A stretch of 64,000 nucleotides of DNA, taken from contig NC_087062.1 of NCBI RefSeq assembly GCF_963678635.1, positions 68,559,415 to 68,623,414 on the forward strand, written 5' to 3'. Under the pieces are notes generated by a model. The model did not search any database. It saw only the letters and a list, made by a program, of their open reading frames with translations, and was not told the DNA's origin. The translations under genes and the position numbers were made by a program. How positions within the stretch are numbered: the stretch's first letter is position 1; every line of letters begins with the position of its first letter. Origin of the DNA: Symsagittifera roscoffensis (lineage: Eukaryota; Xenacoelomorpha; Acoela; Convolutidae). Of the stretch, positions 54,177 to 64,000 are shown piece after piece.

Positions 54177-57100
54177 ATGACTTCAATTTTGAGCAATATT
54201 GGTGTAAATTTTTCCAGAAAGTCAGCTGCCAAGAAAGCAGCTGCAAACACAAACCAAACTGGTGGGGGAGGATCTCATAGTCCGAACTGCGGGGCAGGCG
54301 GAGGGGGGACATACTCGCCCCTGGGTACTAGTCCGACGACCAACAGTCTACTGTCTAGCTTTACATCGTCCAATCTTAGTCACCAACCTCAGAGGCAACA
54401 GGAAACCAACAACAATTCTCACTGTTTTACACACAAGGGCGAGTCGCTACAGTCGGACCAGCACTCAACAGCTGGACATCACCCTCAAGTCGCCAATTTT
54501 AACATATCTTCCTTTCCACATTCTCTCGTGGGTGCGCTTCGTGGATCCGCGAACACGACCCCAGGCAGCGAGTCGTCGCCGAACGAAAGCGCGGATGAGT
54601 TGAACTGCAGCGGGATCTCCTCGGCGACGATGGGGCTTGGCTTCGGAGGCGGCGCTGGAGGCAATCATCCGGCCTACTTAGCCAGCTGCGCGACGCTGGA
54701 GCGAACTCGCAGATATCAAGAGTGCAAAATTATGGTGCAATTACCTCGTGGCTTCGACCGCCTTGAGTGGCTAGCTTACCACGGTATGTTCTGCTCTTTG
54801 TTCATTGTTTTCGTATTTTTTTCATCAAAATTCATGTTTTGAGCACGGTTCCTTGTTTTTTTTACAAGTAGAAACTGTTCATAACAGAGACGTGGGTCGG
54901 GGGGGAAGGTTAGGTAGTTGGCTGATTTTGAACCATATGACTGATGTTCGTGTTTCAAACGTTCGCGAGATCTTCTGTGCCTAATGTTAATAACCTGTAA
55001 GATATTTCTTTAAATATGAGGCATTATATAACTGTTTGGCTTAAACAAAATCAGCAGCTCCTTTGATAACTTTTGCGATGTGTTGCGTTGGCGCAATGGT
55101 CCCATGGGAAAATGGGAGTAGTTCAATCTCATGTGTTAATGAAAATAAGTTGCTTTTCAAAAACAGAGCTATGAATCTTCCATCAAAGGTCTTTGACCGG
55201 AAAAACTCGCCAGATGTCCGTTTTCACAAGACAATTCATTATAAATGGGAATAACCAGCGGCTTCTTTGTTCTACTTTCTTTGTTAAATTTTTTTTATCA
55301 GCTTTAGTGCTTACATTGCACATATGTTCTATTTGTGTCAGCATCTGCTTTTGTGGATTCAGTGTTATATTGTTTTGAGAGTCATAAGCGTTGAAAATAC
55401 TGTAGTATTCTTGTTTTTCATGAAAAGTTTTATTAGGAAGCTAAATTATTTTTTTTTCCAAGTGAGCGTTAACCATGCAAGGGCTATACTTTTAGGGTCT
55501 ACTAACGCTGAAAGTTTCCGAAGAAGTGTCAGAGTATGTGCCGAATCAGCTTCAAGCTATATTTATTTCTTACGAGTTCTTAAAAGATTGCTCCTAAAAA
55601 TAGAGCAAAACTGAACTGGGGTAAATTGTCTTGCCGAAGGGGCAAAAAATGAAAAATATCCGCTGTTTTGAGTGCTAGCTTTTAATATTATATATATTAT
55701 ATGTAAGAAATTTTAAAATAATAAGGCTGGGGTTGCATGTCATTTTTTCCTTGCACAATTTTAAGCAGAACAAGATGGACAATTTTAATCAAACTTGATC
55801 TGATGTGAAATTTGGAAGCATTTTTGAAGGGATTGTTTTCTTGAAATGCAATTTTGAAAGTAAAGGCTACTGAACTTATGAAATTGCGGTATGATCCCCA
55901 TTCTAATTGAGTTCTTTTGTCATGAGAATTTACTACAGTTTGTGATGACCAAATATAAGTAGCAGCTTTCAAATTGCACTTTTGGGAACAAGAATCATAT
56001 GGTATAGCTTGAACCTGTTCAATCTTGAATCTATGAACTCAAAAAATGTTATCTTCTAGCGCAGTCTTGAGACCACGTGTTTGATGCGGAACCTTTGAAT
56101 AGTTTATCCTTCGAATGAAGCGATACGATATTCAATGTTCCGTAACGTCACATGATGAGTTCATTTTCATCTTTGTGAAATTGACGGAATAATTAGGAAG
56201 GAAGTAATCGTCAACTCTAGACAGCACTGTGCTGAAAACTAAAAAGAAATCAGCAAGTTCAATTTTTCCCACTGTGAATGCATTAACTTACTTCCTTTGC
56301 AGTTTTTGATAATAATCTCGAAATGAAGTTGAGTCAGCTTAGCGGGTGTTGTTTATATTTAGAAGCAATAATGATTTCACCTTTGGTAATATATTTCTTA
56401 AAAGGGAATATATTCTTGAGCGGCTGTTTGTTGTTAATTGAAGGTTGAAATGGTTAACTTTCGATGAACGCTTTCTACCCGGCATCAGATTCAAGTATGC
56501 TGAAAAAAAATTTAATAATGAAATCTTTTTTGACACTCATTTGTACATGACATGCAAGGTGGTGATTTATTGCTAAAAAGGAACATCGAATGAAGGAGAA
56601 AATACTATTACCCTCTATTGCCAAAAATTTTCTTCACCGCTGGCGATGTTTTTCAAGAAAAGGCCAAAAACGGGAAACTGGAAAAGTTTGGCAACCAAAA
56701 TTGAGGGACGGGGAGACAGCCGCCCCCTCCCCCCTCGACACGCTACTGATTGTGAGATAATAATCCGCTGGGTGTTTTTGCGTGACTAAATACAAGTGGC
56801 GATAAGCGTACTCTTGCTGAGATATAAATCACATAGTGTTTATGAGTTGGGGTGAGTTTGTTGAATGAATTTGCCACATTCATAATTTGCATGTAGGTAC
56901 GGGTGACCGTAACTTAAGCATAAAGATAAAATGGCATAAAAATTTGAACCTTTTGAAAATAAGTTCAATTACATATTAGCCAATCAGTTTTGTCGACCCT
57001 AATACTAGCCAAAATATTGTGCCTATTTATCACTTTATTTTATATCAGAAATTTTGCTTGTAAATGTGCACAACAAAAGAAAAAGTTTCAAAAAGTAGTG

Positions 57101-60100
57101 AAAATGAATAAATAGTCATTCATCTGTCACTCAATGGCCATGTATAAATGTTCCTCCAGTTCTTTCAAAACCACGATATCAATTATTCTTCCATAAATGC
57201 ACATTTACTTAAAAAAGCACGCGATTGCCTAAAAATAAAACTTTCAAAAATAAAGCTTTTCTGTTTTTTTTTGTTTCAAAAAATAGTAAAATTTGGAAGT
57301 AGTCATGCATCTGCTACTCAATGGCCATGATAAAATGTTCCTCGAGCTCTTTCAGGACGACGATATTAAATGTTCTTCCAGAACTGCAAATTTAGTTACA
57401 AAAAGCACTTGATAACACAAAATTAAAGCTTGCAAAAGCTTATGCTATTTTATCTAGATGCTATTTTATACAGCCCTTGTAGGCACGTTTCTAAATTTGG
57501 GGGATGTAAATTTTACTGAATTAGGAAACGCTTCTTCGTTGAAGCGTGTGTGATTTTAATTGAATTGTTTGTGTGTTGCAGCGACATTCCTCGTGCGCTT
57601 TGTCGGCATGTTCTGGCTGAGCAACCACCTCTCTCAACATTGCCAATGTACCAATCTATCAGCACCGCCCAACAACTCGTGAGTCATCTATCATTCATCT
57701 CTCTCTCTCTCTCTCTCTCTCTGCATGCATTGTTTGCGCGACTCATTTATTTGTCCATTCAATTATTTGCCCTTTATTATTCCGATCCGACCACTTCACG
57801 GTTTTTTAAGTATTCTTTACATCGCGTTGGTGGGAACATACTGTGCTACTTGCACACTCTAACCAGTGGATTTTATTTTGTCATGTACCAACACTCGAAT
57901 GAATCTTTATAAAAGGCTTCTTTCATTTCATTGCATTAATTTTAAGCAGAATATTTTTTCGAAATTTGTCATTAAAGTGACTTTTTTTAAGTTAATATTG
58001 ATCAGAATGAGAATATGATTTAAAAATAGTGTTTCTAGTGTATGGACGATGACAGATGAGCGGACAGGGAAGAAAAGTGGACACAAATCAGCCATAGACG
58101 CCAAGACGGCCATAGAGAACTCTCTCAAGAATCTAGAGAAGATATTAGACAACGAGGACCTGTTCCCATCAAAATATGGTAAGATTGTATTAAAAGGAAT
58201 GTGACTTAATTGAAGCGCTAGCTTTTTGTATTTTAATTGACAATTTTTGTAATGTTTTGAGCCTGCGAAATTTCGGGATTCGGCTTGGGTTCAAAGTTAA
58301 CCTCAAACTTCAAATTTATTTTTCCGACCATTGAAAATGGGGAGGAACTTTGTAGTCGGGTGTTTTAGTTTTTTTTGTTACCAGCGGAAAATTCTATAAA
58401 ACAATCATTGGAATGGGTCGATTGATATCATTTTAAATTCGAACGACACAAAATTCGAAAAATTGTCCCAATTTTGAGAAACACTGGTTGGAAGTTTTGA
58501 GATTTAGTCTAATTTCGAGTGAGTAACGCGATCGAGTAACGTTCGTTATAAGGAAATTTAATCTTTTAATGTTTTTTTAGACTCGCAAAGTTTGAATTTA
58601 CTTATGAAAAACTAGTTTTGGATGTTTCAATTAGCGCTTATTTAAAAAAATATATACAAAAAATTAGAAATTGCTTAAACAATTTTTAAAGTTTTCTTGC
58701 CAATTTTTGTTTGCTATTCATTTTTTTTGCAGAAAAATGGTATCGATCTTGCCTAATTCACTAATTTTGTATGCGTTTGTTCAGTTCTCGAATCTCACCA
58801 CGCACTAAAACGACACTAATTTAAAGAAAAAAAAACTTTAAGTTTTTTTTTCATCAGAACATTGTGTGCTAGTTGCACAGTAACCGGCTATCCGGGTTAC
58901 TTTTTGTTAACACTGACCCATGGCGAAAAGTTCAAAAAAAAGTTAAGGTGATTCATTGGGTTAAGAAATAACAGAGTACAAGCGTGTTTCTCTACTAACC
59001 GGTTAAATTTTTTTTGATATATTCAAGTTTTCCTATAAAATCAAATCTACCAATAACTAAGTCAGATAAACATACAAATTTTAAGCGGTTTGGAAAATTC
59101 TATCGATGAACTTGCGACACCCGTGTGACTTTTCCTGTTGCTACGTCACTTAAATGACCGATTGGTTGAATAAATGAAATCAAGGCCTCATTGTTGACCG
59201 TTGCCTAAATAAATGTCGTTTTTATCGTTCGATCAAGTATAAATTGATGTCAAGTTATTTGCGACTACGTGGAACCTCAATTATACTGTTCCTGTTGTAA
59301 AACTGGCGCCCACATTAGATTTAACTGAGGTCAAGTTGTAAATGATACTAAGACGATTTATCCACAAGGGAAAGGACCAACATACGATATGACCTGCTAT
59401 TATCTGATGTGAGAATGGTTGATTCAAAAAAGATCAAGTTTGAAGGAAAAAACGAGGTTAAGTAACTGAGAACAAGTTAATTGGTTCAGAGTATCTTCAG
59501 TGGTATTTTTGGCTTCAGTCAGAATGATTTTCAGGATTTTTTTGTAACCTTGTTCGTTGTGAAAAACATAATTCAGCTGTAGATCTTTCTGCATTATGGC
59601 ACACGCATGTATGAAAATAATTAGGACAAGTGGCGAAAATTTGGCAAATTAAAATTTAGTGTGAAGTTTAGGGGCGGAGCTAGGATTTTCTTAAGGAGGT
59701 GTGGGTGGATTTTCAAACACGTTTTTAGGTCTGCCAAATTGATTTCCGATCTCTCAAAACATCATAAAGAACCAATTTTGAGGAATTTTTCTGCGCCGCA
59801 AGCAATTTTATGAAAAAAAGGCCAAAAAGGTTTCTGGATGGTATTGATAAACCGTTGTAGCGCGCGGTCCTTTTTCAGGATTATTATAAATATTGGCGCC
59901 GAATGCTCTCTAGAAGTTTTTTTAGGATCGGTTACCCGGAAATGGATGTAGTAAAATAGAACGAAAGTAATTTCTTGAGTAATGATCAAATTATGTTATG
60001 ATAATTGTGAACATCAGTCTCAAAAGTATGACTAGTTTTAATGTTCAGGCAACCAGTTCAACAACGACTTTGAGAATCTGGTGAAGCGCAGCTGCAGATC

Positions 60101-60290
60101 TCTGTTCTGCATTCTCACCCACCTGTTGCACGCACACTTCCACAGTCTAGTGGAGAAGAAGGTGGACGCATCCACGATCGACCTCTTCTCCTACCTCATC
60201 ACATTCGCACGCCAGTTCACTCTCATCGACAAAAAGGACTTCGCGGCCGCCGAACAGATCGAACAAGTGCTCAACCAGCTACATAACTAG
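54177..60290 (+). CDS. MOB2-like MOB kinase activator, four coding exons
   Basis: Coding exons are 54177-54783, 57582-57678, 58039-58178 and 60049-60290, all with GT-AG introns. They give 1,086 bases including the stop, or 361 residues. Residues 1-175 are a Gly/Ser/Asn-rich low-complexity N-terminus. The MOB fold starts at LPRGFDRLEWLAYH (about 189-202) and ends VLNQLHN. The TDERTGKK and DLFPSKYG segments align best with MOB2, whose proteins bind the N-terminal region of NDR kinases and compete with MOB1. The zinc-site histidines are present (H306 and H311 in HLLHAH). The usual Cys-x4-Cys is replaced by C223-Q-C225, an odd loss of three residues. The protein is much longer than human MOB2 (about 237) because of its N-terminus. 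Intron 1 (2.8 kb) and intron 3 (1.9 kb) hold repeats. An in-frame stop precedes the ATG. Confidence 0.85.
54711..54713 (+). other. Possible alternative 3' splice site inside MOB2-like exon 1
   Basis: CTCGCAG followed by ATATCAAG puts the exon start on the third base of codon 179. This is the only phase that fits both phase-2 donors at 27655 and 37061, and it lies ten codons before the conserved MOB fold. The upstream polypyrimidine tract is poor, which counts against it. Confidence 0.35.
57133..57445. repeat. 189 bp diverged direct repeat in MOB2-like intron 1
   Basis: ATGGCCATGTATAAATGTTC (57133) and ATGGCCATGATAAAATGTTC (57322) start two diverged copies. Both continue with CACGATAT or GACGATAT, a CATTTACTTAAAAAAGCAC-like stretch and AAAGCTT. 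Confidence 0.7.
57698..57722. repeat. CT dinucleotide microsatellite
   Basis: About 12 CT units just after the donor of MOB2-like exon 2, in the short second intron. Confidence 0.9.
57829..57870 (+). repeat. R1 terminal stem-loop block
   Basis: TGGGAACATACTGTGCTACT then TGCACACTCTAACCAGTGG: the R1 end, lying in MOB2-like intron 2. Confidence 0.5.
58321..58900 (+). repeat. R1-family copy in MOB2-like intron 3
   Basis: CCGACCATTGAAAATGGGGA, TTTGTAGTCGGGTGTTTTAG and the AACGCGATCGAGTAACG region match the 51.7 kb left arm. It ends with CAGAACATTGTGTGCTAGTT, GCACAGTAACCGGCTATCC (58854-58895). Confidence 0.6.
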
Positions 60291-60294
60291 CTTC

Positions 60295-61480
60295 ATACAA
60301 CTCTAGTCTGAAACGACCCGAACGGAACCAAAGAATCAAACCAGACGTGACCCAGAACACGATGAACGATTATTAGTGCACTGTAACAAATTACTGCACT
60401 AATGTATCAATTTTGAATGCACTGGTTTGATCAAATGTGTCGAAAACATGAGCACGAAAAGACAATACAAATGCCAAATACTGTGACTTAGCAAGCATCT
60501 TTTTTGATAGGTTGATGTTTTGGTCAGCCTGATGAAATGATGCAAACTATTCCATTTCAACTCAACTGAGCAACAAAAACTGAAACTTAGAATAAGTTAT
60601 TTAGAAAAGTTGTATATTTTGTGAGTTTAAATTGACACACACTGCCTGGTCGTATTGTGCACTTTGGTTGCATATTTGAAAATGAACTTCTTCGACCAGG
60701 CAGTAAAAATCACCAGTTGTACATTTCACGTTTCTTCAGAGGTTGATTTAATAGTTACAGAATAGTTTCTTTTGTTGAATTCAAGTAGTAAATTACTCCC
60801 ATTACTTCCTTACTTTCCATATAACTGTAAAATACACCATTCGTGTGCCCAGTTGGCAAATTTTGCCAAAATTTGAGTCGAGCAGTACAAAAACGAAGGA
60901 AAAGCCACTGATTATTCTTAAGACTGTTTTCTGTAGTTACCGTCATGATAAAATTTTGTTTCAAAGTCTTTCCAGGTTGTTGTTTGTCAGCAAGTTCTTT
61001 ATGAAATAATTTCCATCAAGTGTTTTTGTCCATGTCAAGAAACAGTTTTTGAAAGTTCGCCTTAAAATTAGTTGTTTCTTGTTTGGAAGGCCGCTTAAAT
61101 TGGTGCTACCGCTACTAAGTTATAACTAATTGTTAAATTATGTAATGAAAATGTTGAGTTGGTATGGTGTGTTATCTGGACTGCGTAGAAAAGACAGGAG
61201 TTTTGATGGTGCATTTTCCTACCACCCTTTTCCTTCTCCCAGTGTGTATATTCACTTTTCTCTACACAATGAGACTCAAAAACGGTGCTGTTAACAATTG
61301 ATCAATCTAAAATATAATCTCTAGCTCACAATTTACCTTCTACATCACTCTCTTTCAAAGAGAAGAAAGGTAGTTGAAAGTGAGACAAAGCGAAGCATAG
61401 ATAGTTTTCTGGTTTCAGAGAGAGAAAGCTGATAAAATCTAGCAGCGTGTCATTCAACTATTAGCTCTTTTATGACATAA
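60295..61480. other. Probable 3' UTR of MOB2-like gene, then intergenic
   Basis: Sequence after the stop. I found no clear AATAAA in the first kilobase, so the 3' end is not placed. The inverted pair CACTGCCTGGTCG (about 60640) and CGACCAGGCAGT (about 60695) could form a hairpin in the transcript. Confidence 0.4.
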
Positions 61481-61485
61481 TAGAG

Positions 61486-61690
61486 CATTTTTGTTCCGAC
61501 TCTCGAAGAAAGTGAGGATATTTATGCTTGGAGTGTTTTTTATTCAGTCAATTTTCACTTAACTAAGCTGTTTTGACAGAAATTTTTATTCCATCTGAAA
61601 GATAATGTTGTCTGGAGCTCATAGCAGGACTGCAGGTTGCGCTCTCCAATGCAAATGGCTCCAAAACACGTCTGACTTATAGACAACTAC
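61486..61690 (+). repeat. R2-family copy
   Basis: TTTTTGTTCCGACTCTCGAA, AAGTGAGGATATTTATGCTT and TGTTTTTTATTCAG match the start of the 28845 element, and the GGTTGCGCTC region matches further in. Its R3 end was not found. Confidence 0.55.
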
Positions 61691-61699
61691 TACCGATTG

Positions 61700-62340
61700 A
61701 CCCATATTACTCTAAATGTGTTCGTTTTACGTTAAAATGCCAATCTTAACACTCCGAACCTTGAAATATGAAACAGCCGGTATAGTTATCAGATACATAT
61801 TTTTTTCGCTATAGTTACCGTTACGATAATTTTGTTCGATATTTTTTAGGTTACCGAAAATTTTACTAAAGGGTTTCTTTTTGATAACTGAGGGGAAAAG
61901 TTTCTAAGAAATGTCGTTTAACTTTAATTGTGATTTATAATTTTGGCAGCTTGTTTTTTGTTTTTAAATAGATGTAAGTTTTAGAGATGCAATTTTTTAC
62001 ATTTCAGCCCAGCAAGCTTGAAAAATTGAAATTTTTTTGGAAAGCATTTTCTTACTCACAAACAAGTGCTTTATAAAATCAGTTCAAGTTGTCCCAATCT
62101 AACTTGCAGAAAGAAGTGTTTTTCAGCTCTAAGTTGCATGCATTTTAGCTGCAGTTTAAGCATGTAAAGTATTTGCTCTATTAGAGCGTCTCGTTCTTAC
62201 TATAAGATTTTCTGCAAACTATATAGGTCACTAGGCTCATTCAGAAAGAGTAGGATTCATAATTGCTAAGTCGGCTGTTTTTTTTTCAAACTTTATTTAT
62301 TTTGGCTTTGTAATTTGCGTTTTACTTGCATTTCTTGAAA
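61700..62340. other. Intergenic, nothing recognised
   Basis: No gene or shared repeat was seen. Confidence 0.4.
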
Positions 62341-62344
62341 ACTC

Positions 62345-62790
62345 TGAACGCAGTGAGTACTCTTATGTAGGTCTTGGTGATTTTTTGTTTTGCTTTTTTC
62401 AGGAAAAAGTCTTAAAATTTTTTCATGCTTAATTTTGATTTTTCGTCTTGTTGGTTTCTATTGTTTCTATTGCAAACTCCACTATCGAACAGCAAAGGTG
62501 GAAAAGTCACGAAAAACGTGATCGACTTCTAGTCTCGAAAGTGGAATTAAATTATCAATTTTCTCAGCTGTTTATATTGCTGTTTATATTGATCCAGTCT
62601 TCTCAAATTTGGTCAATTTCACGAAAAAATTGTCAATAATAAATTGTTCTGGTAATTGAAGGAAGTTTTTCAAGCCATCTATTTTTTCTTCGAAATTTGA
62701 AGGCTGAGATTTTTTCAAAAAAACCAGTCTAATTTTTTGTTATTTAGCGTCTTTTACTCTTTTCCAACTGTTTGTTGGCTATGTTTTTAT
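62345..62790 (+). repeat. Dispersed TATAGGTCG-family copy
   Basis: Starts CTTATGTAGGTCTTGGTGAT and ends CCAACTGTTTGTTGGCTATG. The blocks in between, CGACTTCTAGTCTCGAAAG and GCCATCTATTTTTTCTTCGA, match the 18725 copy in order. Confidence 0.6.
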
Positions 62791-62794
62791 ATAA

Positions 62795-63830
62795 TAGTTT
62801 TTCTCAAGAACGATATGTTTTTTGTGGAAAAGCGGAAAGAATACCCAAATATTTAGCTGCAACTATAACTCTAACCCGGAATAGTTGAATCAGTCTCGCG
62901 CTGTAGTTCAGTTTTCATAATTAAAACTTCATGGACAGATTTTTCGTTTTTTTTTCTGAAGCGAAATCATAAGATTAAGTTAAGTTAATCATAGTGTTTA
63001 ATTGGGAAATTTTTTAGATTTTTCTAAGAAAAATTCGGAAAGGTGGGTTGTCGTTTTTCTTTCGTTTCGTATAGCTACATGTTACTTTGAATTATATAGG
63101 GTTGAAAACTCAAACTGTACGCTAAGATTGTATCTGTTCTCTTTAAGCTAAGATTGTATCTAATCTATTTATTTGTATAGCTACCTGTTACTATGAACGA
63201 CATTAGGGTTAAACTTAGACTATAAACTATCTAGAATCTAGAAATCAGCTAGGACCCTCGAATCAGTCTCAAAGATTTTAAATGCATAATTGCGTAGTCG
63301 CTCAATCTGATTTTTTCAAAATTTTTCGATTTTTTTTGAATTTTACTGGCATTTGGAAAGCATTTTCAAAGCTTTTTTTTGCCATTTTTGTTGCAACTTC
63401 GTCTTGGCGTTGCCAATTAACCATGAAATAATATATCTGTTCATAGATCATTCTTTAGAGAAATGAGCTGAATATGATAATTTCTCTAACCTTTCACAAA
63501 GGGAAGTTCTGTGTTTTGATGAAATAGATCCGAGTTTTGCAAAAAAATGAGTTGTCATCATTTTGTGGTTTATTTACTTACAGCTGTCTGTTACTAAACC
63601 AAGGTAGAAGGATGAAATGTTGGGTATAAATTATTGAACCTGATCTTTTTTTTGATAACTTTGAAATTTAATAGTTTTTAGGTTAAGATGGTTTCATTGA
63701 ATTTGTTGCAGCTGCTTCTCCGTGGATCATTTATTAGTTTTGCCCATTTCAAAAAAATTTACGAGACTCAATATACTTGTGCAAATGAAACATGTATGGT
63801 TTAATAAAAAATCCTAAGTCGCAATTATTA
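62795..63830. other. Intergenic, nothing recognised
   Basis: GCTAAGATTGTATCTGTTCT (63121) and GCTAAGATTGTATCTAATCT (63147) form a short local repeat, with GTATAGCTACATGTTACT (63069) and GTATAGCTACCTGTTACT (63175) on either side. No gene. Confidence 0.45.
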
Positions 63831-63834
63831 GTGT

Positions 63835-64000
63835 TCATTTTGAAAATGATTATGTTGGTCAATAACCAGCTAATAAGTACAGCCAATGCTAAGGATATTA
63901 ATGCAGACTGTTATATTACAAATTACACTTTAGCTTCAAGGTATCATGGTTCTGTAGCGTAGAGGTAGGGAATGAAACCCGCAACAAAATAAGAGGGTTC
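63835..64000 (+). repeat. SINE-like copy cut by window end
   Basis: Matches 39170-39335: AACCAGCTAATAAGTACAGC, CAATGCTAAGGATATTAATG, then A box TAGCGTAGAGG and the start of the B box (GGGTTC) at the last base. The rest lies outside the window. Confidence 0.75.

Noticed and set aside
57550-57912. 120-codon frame over MOB2-like exon 2
   Set aside because: It uses a different frame from the conserved MOB reading, crosses the donor site and reads through a CT microsatellite.

Overview
This is a repeat-rich, AT-rich piece of an invertebrate nuclear genome. The evidence is GT-AG introns, a TATA-box promoter, tRNA-derived SINE-like repeats, a jockey-type LINE, hAT and MITE insertions, and long arrays of 160-175 bp satellite. 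I cannot name the species. Only two protein-coding genes are secure, both on the + strand: a single-exon KRTCAP2 (oligosaccharyltransferase subunit, 19568-19975) and a four-exon MOB2-like kinase activator (54177-60290). Two further open frames, at 27.4 kb and 36.7 kb, look like alternative first exons of the MOB2-like gene. Both end in a phase-2 donor, and an AG inside the 54.2 kb exon would accept both in frame.

Layout. 0-2.4 kb: a LINE remnant split by a 1,010 bp hAT-type element that carries a 130-codon open frame. 2.8-3.7 kb: a dispersed repeat. 3.7-7.4 kb: a decayed LINE on the minus strand with endonuclease and reverse transcriptase. 5.8-16.2 kb: a 2.6 kb segment (LINE 5' half, spacer, half of a foldback element) in four tandem copies, followed by the complete foldback and an 888 bp duplication up to 17.76 kb. 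18.4-20.3 kb: dispersed repeats, then KRTCAP2. 21.4 kb: a MITE with a 9 bp target duplication. 24.1-25.6 kb: an old, diverged satellite-bearing element. 27.2-27.7 kb: candidate exon. 28.8-29.3 kb: a hairpin-ended repeat. 29.8-31.9 kb: two satellite arrays ending in a Helitron-like terminus. 32.2-35.4 kb: a SINE cluster and a foldback. 36.5-37.1 kb: candidate exon. 38.7-39.6 kb: hairpin repeats and a near-complete SINE-like element. 40.1 kb: a 135 bp duplication. 42.4-44.6 kb: SINE-like repeat and foldback. 44.6-48.4 kb: about 20 monomers of a 173 bp satellite with three-monomer higher-order structure, again ending in a Helitron-like terminus. 49-53.5 kb: dispersed repeats, an unrecognised minus-strand frame and another foldback. 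54.0-60.3 kb: the MOB2-like gene. 60.3-64 kb: repeats, with a SINE cut by the window end.

The most interesting structure is in the repeats. Satellite arrays at 24 kb and 44-48 kb have related monomers, a shared left flank and the same right-hand hairpin, and the younger copy ends in CTAG before T. A third array at 30-32 kb also ends hairpin-CTAG-T. This fits Helitron-like elements carrying and expanding internal satellites. Most short open frames in the window lie inside repeats and are not genes. The two genes do not share a pathway: KRTCAP2 acts in ER N-glycosylation, and MOB2-type proteins bind NDR/LATS-type kinases.
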